A DNA stretch of 64,000 nucleotides from Deefgea rivuli DSM 18356 (GTDB lineage Bacteria > Pseudomonadota > Gammaproteobacteria > Burkholderiales > Chitinibacteraceae), in assembly GCF_000620145.1 (NCBI RefSeq), contig NZ_JHVM01000008.1:1-64000 (forward strand), read 5' to 3'. The notes beneath the pieces are model-generated. The model was not told the origin of the DNA and did not search any database. It saw nothing but the letters and a program-made list of their open reading frames with translations. Positions 48,571 to 57,550 of this stretch are shown in pieces. The position numbers were made by a program, and so were the translations under genes. How positions within the stretch are numbered: the first letter of the stretch is position 1; each line of letters starts with the position of its first letter.

Positions 48571-50910
48571 TTACCGACGAGCCGCATCGGCCAAACGGCG
48601 TGCGGCGTCTTGCGCGCTCATATTGTTATTTTTCCAGAACGCATCCACCACATCGTAGAACGCCGATTTCACCTCATCTTGCAGCGCCATATTATGCGCC
48701 CACGATGGCACCAACACTTGCTTGCTCGCTGCATTAGCAAAATCGCGAGACGATTGTTTGGCGTAATCATCATAACGGTTCATATTCACATCGGTTCGAG
48801 CTGGAATATTGCCTTTATAAAGATTGAACGCTTCTTGGCCTTCTGAACTCATCAACAAACTCACAAAATCCCGCTGCGCTGCGTGTAGGCGCGGATCGCT
48901 TTGTTTGAACATCGTTAGTGTGTCGGCTGCAAAGCTGTATTCACCGTTTTGCGTTGGTGATGGCACGCACAGATAATCCACGCCCTGCTCTTTACCCGCT
49001 TGTGCAAATTCGCCTTTCGCCCAATCGCCCATCAATTGCATCGCGGCGCGGCCATTAATCACGTCGGCCGTTGCCAAATTCCATTCGCGGCCCGCTGCAT
49101 CCGGAGTGCAATACGGTTTCATACGGCGCAAAGTTTCAAAGCAACGAATCATTACTGGGCCAGTCAAAGCGCTTTGGTCGAGCTGGCTAAACGCAGCGTT
49201 ATAAAACGCCGCGCCGCCCAAACCACAGGTGATCGCTTCAAACATCGTCGCGATTTGCCACGATTGCTCGCCGACGGCCAACATCGGCATACCGACTTGT
49301 TTGAGTTTTTCAGCTACGGAAAAGAAATCATCCCATGATTTCGGCGCAGCAACACCGGCGCGCTTAAGCACGGCGGCGTTAATCCAGAACATATTCACCC
49401 GCGCTACACCGAGCGGCACGGCGACGTATTCGCCGTTGGCCTGCATCATTTTGTCGAGCACAGCAGGCAGCAAATTGCTCCAACCCTGTGCTTGAGCTAC
49501 CTCATTGAGATTGGCGAGTACGCCGTCCTTTGCCCAGTTTTGGATTTTCACGCCGCCAATAGCCGCTGCGGTCGGTGGATTACCCGCCATGGCGCGAGCA
49601 CGTAGCGCTGGCGCTGAATTATCGCCCTGCGCATCCGCCCAGTGATGGCCTTGTGCATTGAGCAAAGCTTTAATTTCCGAAACGGCGCGCGCTTCACTGG
49701 ATGCTGCCCAACCGTGAACAACCTCAATATCAGCTAATTTGAAATTGCCAACGGCTTTCAGCAGGCGCTTGGCGCGTTCATCCAAATGTTTAAGGGTATT
49801 GGTGGCTTGTTGCAGCGCCGAATCGGTCGCTTGCGTCATCACGTCGAGCTGCTCGGCAGAACTCGCCAGCGTGTGCGTGGCGGATGATTGCTCTTGCGTT
49901 GATTCAGCAATTTGCCGCACTGCGACGACCACGCTGCCCATGTGTTCACGAATCCCCAACATATGGCCGCGCGCGTCTTCGGCCATCGTCACACTATGTG
50001 CCACGCGCTCGGCGGTAATCGACATATTGCCAACTGCATTTTGCGTTTCTCGGCCCACCGATTCGATTTTATGCGCGATTTCAACCGTCGCGTTACTGGT
50101 GCGTTCGGCCAATTTACGTACTTCATCGGCTACAACGGCAAAGCCGCGTCCCATATCACCAGCGCGAGCCGCTTCAATCGCCGCGTTGAGTGCCAGCAAA
50201 TTTGTTTGCCCAGCGATGTCTTTAATCACGCCAATAATGCTACTAATTTCTTCAGAACGCGCACCCAGACCATCCATCGTCTGCGTCAATGCGGCAACCG
50301 CTTCGGACACTTTGCCGACTTCTTCAGAAACACGCAGCACCGAATCGGCGCTATCGCTCGATAAGCGCTGCGTTTCTTCAACGACATGATCCATATCACG
50401 CGCGCTGTCGGCGATGTGATTGATGCTGACCGTGATTTCTTCGACGGTCGCTGCGGAAGATGCCGCGTGATCCGATTGCGTGTGCGTGTCTTTCGCCATT
50501 TGCCGCGTAACCGAAGTCAATTCAGACAAACCCAGCGCCAGCCCTTCCATTTCGCGCTGCACATCGCGCAAAATGCTTTGCACTTTATCGGTCGATTCAT
50601 TGTAAGCGCGTGAAATATCGGCAATGTCACCGTAGCCAACGACCGGCAAACGCGTCATCAAATCGCCGCGATCTGTCGCCTGCAATCGCATCAAATCGCG
50701 CATTTGCGCCAATGGCTTAAAGAGTTGATTAATCCCATAAATCAGCGCGCCCACTAGCGCAGCCAATCCAAGTAGCCCAATCAACAAAATTGTAAAAAAT
50801 AAATCGTTCACCGCAGCAACAGAACTCGTACTCACAACGACCAGCAGCACAATCAGCACCAGCGAATAAATCGCCCCCGAAATTCCAACGACATGATTAC
50901 GACTCAACAT
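48571..50910 (-). CDS. Chemoreceptor fused to a C-terminal sugar-binding-protein domain
   Basis: A 779-residue protein with an unusual architecture. Two membrane helices (about 8-32 and 37-60) are joined by only a few periplasmic residues, so there is no ligand-binding domain outside. A HAMP linker (about 60-112) and an MCP signalling domain follow (about 125-390), with the CheA/CheW tip around VIKDIAGQTNLLALNAAIEA. From about 395 to the end comes a family-1 carbohydrate-binding protein of ABC-transporter type (GNPPTAAAIGG, EYVAVPLGVARVNMFWIN, PKSWDDFF, QLMGDWAKGEF), most like glucose/mannose binders. By topology this domain is cytoplasmic and probably senses an internal sugar. The ATG at 50910 (GGGAG nine bases upstream) is preferred over ATG at 50916. 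No NWETF-type tail. Confidence 0.9.
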   Translation of the reverse strand: MLSRNHVVGISGAIYSLVLIVLLVVVSTSSVAAVNDLFFTILLIGLLGLAALVGALIYGINQLFKPLAQMRDLMRLQATDRGDLMTRLPVVGYGDIADISRAYNESTDKVQSILRDVQREMEGLALGLSELTSVTRQMAKDTHTQSDHAASSAATVEEITVSINHIADSARDMDHVVEETQRLSSDSADSVLRVSEEVGKVSEAVAALTQTMDGLGARSEEISSIIGVIKDIAGQTNLLALNAAIEAARAGDMGRGFAVVADEVRKLAERTSNATVEIAHKIESVGRETQNAVGNMSITAERVAHSVTMAEDARGHMLGIREHMGSVVVAVRQIAESTQEQSSATHTLASSAEQLDVMTQATDSALQQATNTLKHLDERAKRLLKAVGNFKLADIEVVHGWAASSEARAVSEIKALLNAQGHHWADAQGDNSAPALRARAMAGNPPTAAAIGGVKIQNWAKDGVLANLNEVAQAQGWSNLLPAVLDKMMQANGEYVAVPLGVARVNMFWINAAVLKRAGVAAPKSWDDFFSVAEKLKQVGMPMLAVGEQSWQIATMFEAITCGLGGAAFYNAAFSQLDQSALTGPVMIRCFETLRRMKPYCTPDAAGREWNLATADVINGRAAMQLMGDWAKGEFAQAGKEQGVDYLCVPSPTQNGEYSFAADTLTMFKQSDPRLHAAQRDFVSLLMSSEGQEAFNLYKGNIPARTDVNMNRYDDYAKQSSRDFANAASKQVLVPSWAHNMALQDEVKSAFYDVVDAFWKNNNMSAQDAARRLADAARR

Positions 50911-51136
50911 ACACATTCACTCCCAAAAAGCCCGCTGCAGATCCATTGATATCGGCCAAAGTAATAAAATCAATAGGGGCAAGCCTGTAATTATTAGGGT
51001 TTGATAATACACATACCGACTAAGCGGCTCTATAACAGATTGATGACAAGTCGCTTTTTTCCTTACTACACCACAATCGCCCCATTGAATTGCACGCAGC
51101 GAGACCCATTTGATGGAGACGCTCATAGGAAAATCC

Positions 51137-51949
51137 ATGCTGAACTACTTTCGCCGAAAACGCCGTGACCGTTGGTTAGCTCAGCATCCGATTGCTGATG
51201 AATTATGGCTGCCAGTGACCACAATGCCAGTACTAAAAAACCTAAGCGTTAGCGAATTAGCGCGTTTGCGCGAATTGGCCGCGTGGTTTTTGCATACCAA
51301 AGCAATCAGCCCGAAAGGCGAGTTGATTTTTTCTGACCCAATGCGCGTGATTTTGGCCGCGCAAGCGGTGCTGCCAATTTTAAATTTGGGCTTCGAAGCC
51401 TATGACGACTGGCAGGAAATTATTATTTATCCCAGCCAATTTTTAGCGCACAGCCGCCATATCGACCCGATTGGCGTGGTGCATGAAGGCGAGCAATTGC
51501 TGGCCGGCCAAGCGCGTGGCGATGGGCCGGTGCTGTTTTCATGGCATGACGTCATGGAAGGCCCGTGGCTCGACGGCTGGAATGTCGTCATCCACGAATT
51601 GGCACATAAACTCGATATGCGCAACGGCGGCCACGCCAATGGCTATCCCGCGCTGCATCACGGCATGAATCACGACGATTGGAAAAGCGCATTTTCCGAC
51701 GCATTTGCGCATCTGGAATCCCTCGCGCATTCTGGCGAGCCCAGCGACATCGATCTGTACGCCGCCACCAATCCCGCCGAATGCTTTGCAGTCCTGAGCG
51801 AAGTGTTTTTTGAGCGTCCTTTACTGCTGCAAGAAACCTACCCCGCCGTGTACACGCAGCTCGCCCAGTTTTATAAGCAAGATCCGGTTGAACGACTGCA
51901 CCCGCTGCGCTATCGTCCGGTGCCGCACTTTTATGAAGCATTTTTATGA
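51137..51949 (+). CDS. mtfA: MtfA-type zinc peptidase (M90 family)
   Basis: A 270-residue metallopeptidase with HELAHKLDMRNG (zinc histidines and catalytic glutamate) and the third ligand in the ECFAVLSEVFFE helix. In E. coli MtfA binds and inactivates the repressor Mlc, raising expression of the glucose PTS. ATG at 51137 follows AGGA; ATG codons at 51113 and 51110 are alternatives. It is divergent from the sugar-sensing chemoreceptor gene, which suggests a common link to glucose, though no mlc is in the window. Confidence 0.9.
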   Translation: MLNYFRRKRRDRWLAQHPIADELWLPVTTMPVLKNLSVSELARLRELAAWFLHTKAISPKGELIFSDPMRVILAAQAVLPILNLGFEAYDDWQEIIIYPSQFLAHSRHIDPIGVVHEGEQLLAGQARGDGPVLFSWHDVMEGPWLDGWNVVIHELAHKLDMRNGGHANGYPALHHGMNHDDWKSAFSDAFAHLESLAHSGEPSDIDLYAATNPAECFAVLSEVFFERPLLLQETYPAVYTQLAQFYKQDPVERLHPLRYRPVPHFYEAFL

Positions 51950-51989
51950 GTATTTACTATTTAATGAGCACGAATGACGAGCAGTTACA

Positions 51990-52766
51990 ATGATCGGTCT
52001 TCTAAGCCACAACGCCCCCGCCGCACTCCTTGAGCAAGCAGAATATCTAGGTATTGCCATCTGGAGCAGTCCAGCAGAAGGCGCTACGCATATACTCCAA
52101 TGGAACGATGAACATTTAGAACTGCAGCCGATTGCTGAAAAAGCCGCTGTGTTTGTCGACTTTGTTAGTGGCGCAGCAGCACATCGGCGGCAATTTGGCG
52201 GTGGTCGCGGCCAACCCGTTGCCAAAGCAGTCGGTATCAAAGGCGAATATGTCCCGCGCATCTTGGACGCCACCGCTGGCCTCGGTGGCGATGCGTTTGT
52301 GCTGGCGAGTTTAGGCTGTACGATGACCTTGATTGAACGTACCCCCATCGCGTATTTACTGCTCAGCGATGGCCTACAACGCGCGCAGCACGATACCCAT
52401 ACCGCAGAAATTGTCGCCAGAATGACGCTGCATTTTGGCGACGGCCGCGAATGGCTGACGGAGCGCGCAGCCGGAAGCGGGCCTTTAGCTCAGCAAGAAT
52501 TTGATGTGGTGTATCTCGACCCGATGTTCCCCGAGCCGGGCAAGCGCGCCAAATCGAAGAAAAGTATGGCAGCGTTTCAAACGCTAATCGGCGGCGACGA
52601 AGACGCCGACGCGCTCCTCGCCCCCGCACGACTCATCGCCAAAAAACGCATTATCGTCAAACGCCCCCGCCACGCCCCCCTGATGGCCAGGGCACGACCG
52701 GATTTTGTGTTTGATGGCGAAAGTACGCGATTTGATGGCTATTTGCCGATTGCGGGGAAAAACTAA
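51990..52766 (+). CDS. rsmJ: 16S rRNA (guanine1516-N2)-methyltransferase
   Basis: A 258-residue methyltransferase of the RsmJ (DUF548) family. Hallmarks: VFVDFVSGAAAHRRQFGGGRGQ, VAKAVGIKGEY, SAM motif ILDATAGLGGDAFVLASLG, and catalytic VVYLDPMFPEP. It methylates the small-subunit rRNA. The first 40 residues are less conserved; within them 15 bases (52048-52062) equal the left arm of the 49-bp palindrome family. Confidence 0.92.
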   Translation: MIGLLSHNAPAALLEQAEYLGIAIWSSPAEGATHILQWNDEHLELQPIAEKAAVFVDFVSGAAAHRRQFGGGRGQPVAKAVGIKGEYVPRILDATAGLGGDAFVLASLGCTMTLIERTPIAYLLLSDGLQRAQHDTHTAEIVARMTLHFGDGREWLTERAAGSGPLAQQEFDVVYLDPMFPEPGKRAKSKKSMAAFQTLIGGDEDADALLAPARLIAKKRIIVKRPRHAPLMARARPDFVFDGESTRFDGYLPIAGKN

Positions 52767-52893
52767 TCTGGAATGAGATCACTAAGCGAAATTCGAGTGC
52801 TAATTCATTAATTTACTGATTTGACAGATTCAGCGACGGATAAACAACCCTGTTGTAGTATTTGCTCATTACACACAAAATATTGACGCGTCG

Positions 52894-53838
52894 ATGCCTT
52901 CATTTATTGCCTCAGATATAACGCAGTTATGCGACCACTGGTGCAACGCATCAACCTTAGCTGGGGGCGGCTTCACAATGGGGGGAAACACAGAAAAATT
53001 TAGGCTATTGAATAATGGCATTCAATTTCATGATTTAAATCATGAAGCTCTATGCGCCTCATTGGTCGGTCTTTCTAAGGTACTACTCCGCCCAGGGATG
53101 AATACAATCATTGATCAAGATCATTTTGGACTGTGGTCTTGGTGTGGCGAGTTATTGCTCAACCCACAAGCTAATTTATTCCCTGCAGAGCAATACGAAA
53201 TTAAATCCCTCTATGACGCCGTAATTCATTGTGCACTGGCTGGTTGCCGAAAACCGGCGGGCTCAAAAGAAGAATGGCAGGAGCAAAATCGGATACAGGG
53301 ACTACAAGCCCATCACGCCAAGCAGCTTCTTTAAGCATCAAATTTGGTCTTGGCATACATGGTATTTCCATTATTTGAAGCTGTTTTAAAACGCGCGTGC
53401 GCAAACTTTGTAACTTTTAATGGGCAAGTCATCACAGACTTCACCATTCAAACTAAGTTGGGAAAATCCAAAAAATACACTCCAAACGGGAGTAGAAATG
53501 CTCAGTGCAGCAGCCTTCGAGACCTACTTTTTTTACACTACACATTGGTTGCCAGTCCGACCTTGAAATCTCTGATTGACCGTTTTCGTGATCACATCAT
53601 ATTTCTAGCAGGGCCTGATGACCCATTCGATATTATCTACGACTGGAGAAATCAGTCATTACATGGTTCTACAAATTTCTCAACTATTGGCGGCACTATA
53701 CTAAATTTCACATTACTAATTTCTTTGTTTGAACTAGAGGATAATTTCGAGCAACGAAGGTTACTATCACTTGAGCACTGTCGATGGGAACAAACGTCAC
53801 AATACAAAAGTCCTTGGTCTTTCTACCCCCCGTATTAA
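52894..53838 (+). pseudogene. HEPN-like gene interrupted by an in-frame stop codon
   Basis: Two reading frames, 52894-53334 and 53344-53838, are in the same phase and are separated only by a TAA at 53332-53334 and a few sense codons (ASNLVLAY). Read through, they give one protein of about 314 residues. The C-terminal part holds DPFDIIYDWRNQSLHGS, an R-N-x3-H motif as in HEPN ribonucleases, and a helical continuation. The region is AT-rich against its neighbours, suggesting transfer. HEPN proteins often act in phage defence or toxin systems. The start is uncertain because no clear ribosome-binding site precedes 52894. The stop could also be real and separate two short genes. Confidence 0.6.
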
Positions 53839-53851
53839 ACAGAAAAAGCTA

Positions 53852-53931
53852 GTAGGATGGGTTCAGCGAAGCGATTCTCATGAATTGAAACGTCGATGGA
53901 ACCGCCAAAAACATGGCTCAACCCATCCTAC
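53852..53931. repeat. 80-bp element with 12-bp perfect inverted ends
   Basis: GTAGGATGGGTT (53852-53863) and AACCCATCCTAC (53920-53931) are exact complements. The sequence TTCAGCGAAGCG just inside is typical of the widely dispersed GTAGGnTGGGTTnnGCGAAGC repeats of proteobacteria. It separates the broken HEPN-like gene from ynfA. Confidence 0.75.
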
Positions 53932-53978
53932 GGCTGCGGCGTACAATCAACGGTATCTCTCTCCCCAAAACCACCGCG

Positions 53979-54314
53979 ATGCTACTCAAAACCACGGCTT
54001 TATTTTTCATCACAGCACTCGCTGAAATCGTCGGCTGCTTTTTGCCTTATTTGTGGCTACGCAAAGGCGGCAGCGTTTGGCTGCTGCTCCCTGCTGTAGC
54101 GAGTTTGGTGCTGTTTGTGTGGCTACTCACTTTGCACCCCGCCGCCAGTGGCCGCGTGTATGCGGCGTATGGCGGCGTGTATGTCGCGACGGCCTTGCTG
54201 TGGTTACATTTTATCGATGGTGTGAAACTCTCCACCACCGATTGGCTGGGCGCAGGTATTGCACTGCTGGGGATGGCTATTATTGTTAGCGGCTGGTCAT
54301 CGTCTGCGACTTAA
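53979..54314 (+). CDS. YnfA family small membrane protein
   Basis: A 111-residue protein with four membrane helices (about 5-23, 30-50, 58-78, 87-107). Conserved: [20 protein letters not shown], and [23 protein letters not shown]0060/YnfA proteins belong to the small multidrug resistance superfamily; some relatives export quaternary ammonium compounds or dyes. ATG at 53979 gives family length; the upstream frame to 53913 runs into the repeat element. Confidence 0.9.
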   Translation: MLLKTTALFFITALAEIVGCFLPYLWLRKGGSVWLLLPAVASLVLFVWLLTLHPAASGRVYAAYGGVYVATALLWLHFIDGVKLSTTDWLGAGIALLGMAIIVSGWSSSAT

Positions 54315-54374
54315 TCGCCAGACACGAATTCTGCTTTTCAAATCCTATAAATAATATTACACACAAACCCTGAC

Positions 54375-54389
54375 TAGACGACCGGTCTA
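54375..54389. promoter_or_regulatory. TetR-type operator in front of the regulator gene
   Basis: The 15-bp palindrome TAGACGACCGGTCTA (TAGAC-N5-GTCTA) lies 22 bp before the TetR start. The same box with one change (TAGACGACTGGTCTA) stands at 55173-55187 in front of the yqhD-like gene. Confidence 0.8.
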
Positions 54390-54410
54390 ATAAGCATTAG
54401 AATCCATCCC

Positions 54411-55001
54411 ATGAACTCAGATCACATCGACGTACGTCAGCATATTTTAGATACCGCCAAGCCGATTATTTTGGGCAAAGGCTTTTCTGCGGTCGGTTTA
54501 AATGAAATTTTGACCGCTGCCGATGTACCCAAAGGCTCGTTTTACCATTACTTCAAATCCAAAGAAGCGTTTGGTGAAGCCTTGCTGGAAAACTATTTTT
54601 CCAATTACTGCGGACGACTTGATTCACTATTTAGTACCCAAGACACAACAGCAGCTGAACGGATGCTGACGTATTGGAGTAGCTGGCTGGAAACGCAAAG
54701 CTGCGATGATCGCGATGGGCAATGCCTCACCGTTAAATTAGCTGCCGAAGTTTCGGATTTATCCGAAGCGATGCGCGCCACTCTGGTTCGTGGCACTCAG
54801 CAATTATTAGCACGTATCGCGCTGTGTTTAAGTGAGGGCGCTGCGGATGGCTCATTACCCCCCTTTGCCAATGCCGAACAGACTGCCTTGCATTTATATG
54901 AACTCTGGCTGGGCGCAACGCTGCTGACCAAAATTCGCCGTGACCGCAGCGCACTTGAATCGGCGATGCAAAGCACCCAATTAATCTTGAAAATCAATTA
55001 A
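54411..55001 (+). CDS. TetR-family transcriptional regulator (NemR/AcuR-like)
   Basis: A 196-residue repressor. The N-terminal helix-turn-helix (about 8-55) contains FSAVGLNEILTAADVPKGSFYHYFKSKEAFG, close to that of NemR and AcuR regulators of electrophile response. The ligand domain carries cysteines (SCDDRDGQCLTV) that could react with electrophiles, as in NemR. The matching operators in front of this gene and of the downstream reductase pair suggest that it represses both. Confidence 0.88.
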   Translation: MNSDHIDVRQHILDTAKPIILGKGFSAVGLNEILTAADVPKGSFYHYFKSKEAFGEALLENYFSNYCGRLDSLFSTQDTTAAERMLTYWSSWLETQSCDDRDGQCLTVKLAAEVSDLSEAMRATLVRGTQQLLARIALCLSEGAADGSLPPFANAEQTALHLYELWLGATLLTKIRRDRSALESAMQSTQLILKIN

Positions 55002-55010
55002 CAAAAAACA

Positions 55011-55106
55011 TAGATCACGAAAAACACGAAAAAAAATACAAAATGCACGAAAATTACGTCGTATCACTTTAGTGTTTTTCGTGCAGCTCAAATATTTCGT
55101 GAACTA
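55011..55106. repeat. 96-bp inverted-repeat element with CACGAAA units, copy 2
   Basis: The ends TAGATCACGAAA and TTTCGTGAACTA pair at 11 of 12 positions; further CACGAAA and TTTCGTG motifs lie inside. It is a shorter, degenerate relative of the element at 41582-41746. Confidence 0.65.
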
Positions 55107-55172
55107 GCTTCTGTAAGAAATCACCCAGTATTTTTTAATCAATCAATCGCACCAGCGATTTTGCCTAGCAAC

Positions 55173-55187
55173 TAGACGACTGGTCTA
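55173..55187. promoter_or_regulatory. TetR-type operator in front of the reductase operon
   Basis: TAGACGACTGGTCTA, identical to the operator at 54375 except for one base in the spacer, lies 16 bp before the alcohol dehydrogenase start. Confidence 0.8.
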
Positions 55188-55203
55188 ATAAAGGATTGCC
55201 CCA

Positions 55204-56361
55204 ATGAATAACTTCGAATTTTTCAACCCCACCAAAATCGTTTTCGGCACTGAAACCATCGCCAAGCTTGATCAATTAGTGCCTGCCACTGCCCGCGTGA
55301 TGGTTTTGCTTGGCGGCGAAAGCGCGCGTAAAAACGGCACATTGGCTGAAGTACGCGCCGCGCTGGGTTCACGTGAAGTGCATGAATTTAATGGCATTGA
55401 GCCCAATCCAACTTACGAAACACTGATGCAAGCAGTCGAAATCATCCGCACCGAAAAGCTTGATTTTCTACTGGCAGTCGGCGGTGGCTCGGTGATTGAC
55501 GGCACGAAATTTGTCGCCGCTGCCGTGCCATTTGTAGGCGAGCCTTGGGATATTTTGACTAGCTTTGGTCAAAACATCAGCAGCGCGCTGCCATTTGGCA
55601 CGGTGTTGACGCTGCCAGCGACTGGCTCAGAAATGAATCACGGCGCGGTGATTACACAAAAAGCCACGCAAACCAAATTGCCGTTTATGAATCCGCTGGT
55701 ATTTCCGCAATTTTCGATTTTAGATCCAAGCAAAACCTTCACCCTACCAACGCGGCAAATCGCCAATGGCGTGGTGGATGCCTTTGTTCACACCGTTGAG
55801 CAATACCTTACCTACCCTGCGGGCGGCATGGTGCAAGATCGCTATGCCGAAGGCCTACTGAATATTTTGATTGAGATCGGCCCGAAAGTGCTGGCCAATC
55901 CGCAAGATTACGATCTGCGCGCCAATTTGATGTGGGCGGCGACGCAAGCATTGAACGGCTTGATCGGTGCTGGTGTGCCGCAAGATTGGTCGACACATAT
56001 GATCGGTCACGAACTTACCGCGCTCTTTGATATCGACCACGCCCGCACGTTGGCCATTGTGTTGCCTGCTAATTTGGCACTGCGGTCAGAGAGCAAGCGT
56101 GAAAAATTGCTGCAATACGCCGAACGCGTTTGGCACATTACTGAGGGCACCGACGCTGAACGCATTGCAGCAGCCATCCACAAAACACGTGAATTCTTTG
56201 AAGCGATGGGAATTCAAACTCGCCTTGCCGATTACGGTCTGAGCCAAGATGCAGTGGATGCGGTAGTGAAGCAGCTAGCAGCGCACGGTATGACCGCACT
56301 GGGCGAACGCCAAGACGTAACGCTCGCAATGAGCCGCCAAATTTTAGAAAACTCACTTTAA
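55204..56361 (+). CDS. yqhD: NADPH-dependent aldehyde reductase / iron-containing alcohol dehydrogenase
   Basis: A 385-residue group III metal-dependent dehydrogenase very similar to E. coli YqhD along its length: NNFEFFNPTKIVFG, coenzyme loop AVGGGSVIDGTKF, metal-binding ANGVVDAFVHTVEQY and IGHELTALFDIDHARTLAIV. YqhD reduces toxic aldehydes such as those from lipid peroxidation and methylglyoxal. It follows the TetR operator and forms an operon with the next gene (16 bp gap). Confidence 0.95.
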   Translation: MNNFEFFNPTKIVFGTETIAKLDQLVPATARVMVLLGGESARKNGTLAEVRAALGSREVHEFNGIEPNPTYETLMQAVEIIRTEKLDFLLAVGGGSVIDGTKFVAAAVPFVGEPWDILTSFGQNISSALPFGTVLTLPATGSEMNHGAVITQKATQTKLPFMNPLVFPQFSILDPSKTFTLPTRQIANGVVDAFVHTVEQYLTYPAGGMVQDRYAEGLLNILIEIGPKVLANPQDYDLRANLMWAATQALNGLIGAGVPQDWSTHMIGHELTALFDIDHARTLAIVLPANLALRSESKREKLLQYAERVWHITEGTDAERIAAAIHKTREFFEAMGIQTRLADYGLSQDAVDAVVKQLAAHGMTALGERQDVTLAMSRQILENSL

Positions 56362-56377
56362 TTTCAAGGATTTTAAA

Positions 56378-57397
56378 ATGACTACTAATCGCCAAATCGT
56401 ACTGAACTCTCGCCCTGTCGGCGCGCCGACCTTGGATAATTTCCGCCTTGTGGAATCTGCCATTCCGGTTCCAGCCGCCGATGAAGTGTTACTTCGCACG
56501 ATGTATCTGTCGCTAGATCCCTATATGCGAGGCCGGATGAGCGATACCCCTTCTTACGCTCCGCCAGTTGAACTCAATGCCGTGATGGTCGGCGGCACAG
56601 TGGCGCGCGTTGAAGCGTCTAATCATACCGACTTTAAAGTCGGCGATCTGGTGCTCAGTTTTAGCGGCTGGCAAGACTATGCCGTCGCCAATGGCGATTC
56701 CTTGAACAAATTATCACCCACACTCACGCAACCCTCGATTGCGCTGGGCGCACTCGGAATGCCAGGCTTTACTGCTTATATGGGGCTGCTCGACATTGGC
56801 CAGCCCAAAGCTGGTGAAACCGTGGTGGTCGCGGCAGCCAGTGGCGCAGTGGGCGCGATTGTTGGGCAGATCGCCAAATTGCAAGGCTGCCGCGTGATCG
56901 GCATTGCGGGCGGCGCGGATAAATGCGCCTATGTCACAGATGAATTGGGCTTTGATGCCTGCATCGATCGCAAAGACCCCGACTTTGCTGCGCAGCTTGC
57001 TGCAGCCTGCCCAGCGGGCATTGATGTGTACTTTGAAAACGTCGGCGGCGCGGTATTTGATGCGGTATTGCCGCTGCTGAATGTCGGTGCGCGGGTTCCT
57101 GTTTGTGGCTTGATCGCTAGCTATAACGACAGCCAATTGCCAGCAGGGCCAGATCGTTTGGGGCTATTGATGGGCACGCTACTGAAAAAACGCATCAAAA
57201 TGCAGGGCTTTATTATTTTTGATGATTACGGCCACCGTTACGGCGAATTTTTCGCTGCGATGAACGAATGGCTGGCGGCAGGGAAAATCAAATTTAAAGA
57301 AGATCGGATCGACGGTTTAGAAAATGCGCCAGCCGCATTTATCGGCCTGCTCGAAGGCAAAAACTTCGGCAAACTCGTTGTTCATGTTGCTGATTAA
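56378..57397 (+). CDS. NADP-dependent oxidoreductase, CurA/leukotriene B4 dehydrogenase type
   Basis: A 339-residue zinc-less medium-chain reductase: YLSLDPYMRGRMSD, GMPGFTAYMGLLDIG, and the Rossmann motif VAAASGAVGAIVGQIAK. Such enzymes reduce alpha,beta-unsaturated carbonyls. Together with the upstream YqhD-like enzyme and TetR repressor it makes a probable electrophile-detoxification unit. Confidence 0.93.
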   Translation: MTTNRQIVLNSRPVGAPTLDNFRLVESAIPVPAADEVLLRTMYLSLDPYMRGRMSDTPSYAPPVELNAVMVGGTVARVEASNHTDFKVGDLVLSFSGWQDYAVANGDSLNKLSPTLTQPSIALGALGMPGFTAYMGLLDIGQPKAGETVVVAAASGAVGAIVGQIAKLQGCRVIGIAGGADKCAYVTDELGFDACIDRKDPDFAAQLAAACPAGIDVYFENVGGAVFDAVLPLLNVGARVPVCGLIASYNDSQLPAGPDRLGLLMGTLLKKRIKMQGFIIFDDYGHRYGEFFAAMNEWLAAGKIKFKEDRIDGLENAPAAFIGLLEGKNFGKLVVHVAD

Positions 57398-57423
57398 GCA
57401 TTAATCTCCCCATGTCGATATTT

Positions 57424-57465
57424 AAAATCCCTGCTCATCAATAAGCAGGGATTTTGTCTTTTTTT
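57424..57465 (+). terminator. Terminator of the yqhD-curA operon
   Basis: A 12-bp stem AAAATCCCTGCT/AGCAGGGATTTT with an 8-nt loop, then TGTC and a run of seven Ts. Confidence 0.9.
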
Positions 57466-57550
57466 GTCCGATAAGTCGTCTACGTTCCGCCTCTACCCCC
57501 ATTAAATAAAAGCATAAACTAGCTTTACTTTATCCAACAGGGGAAACAAA

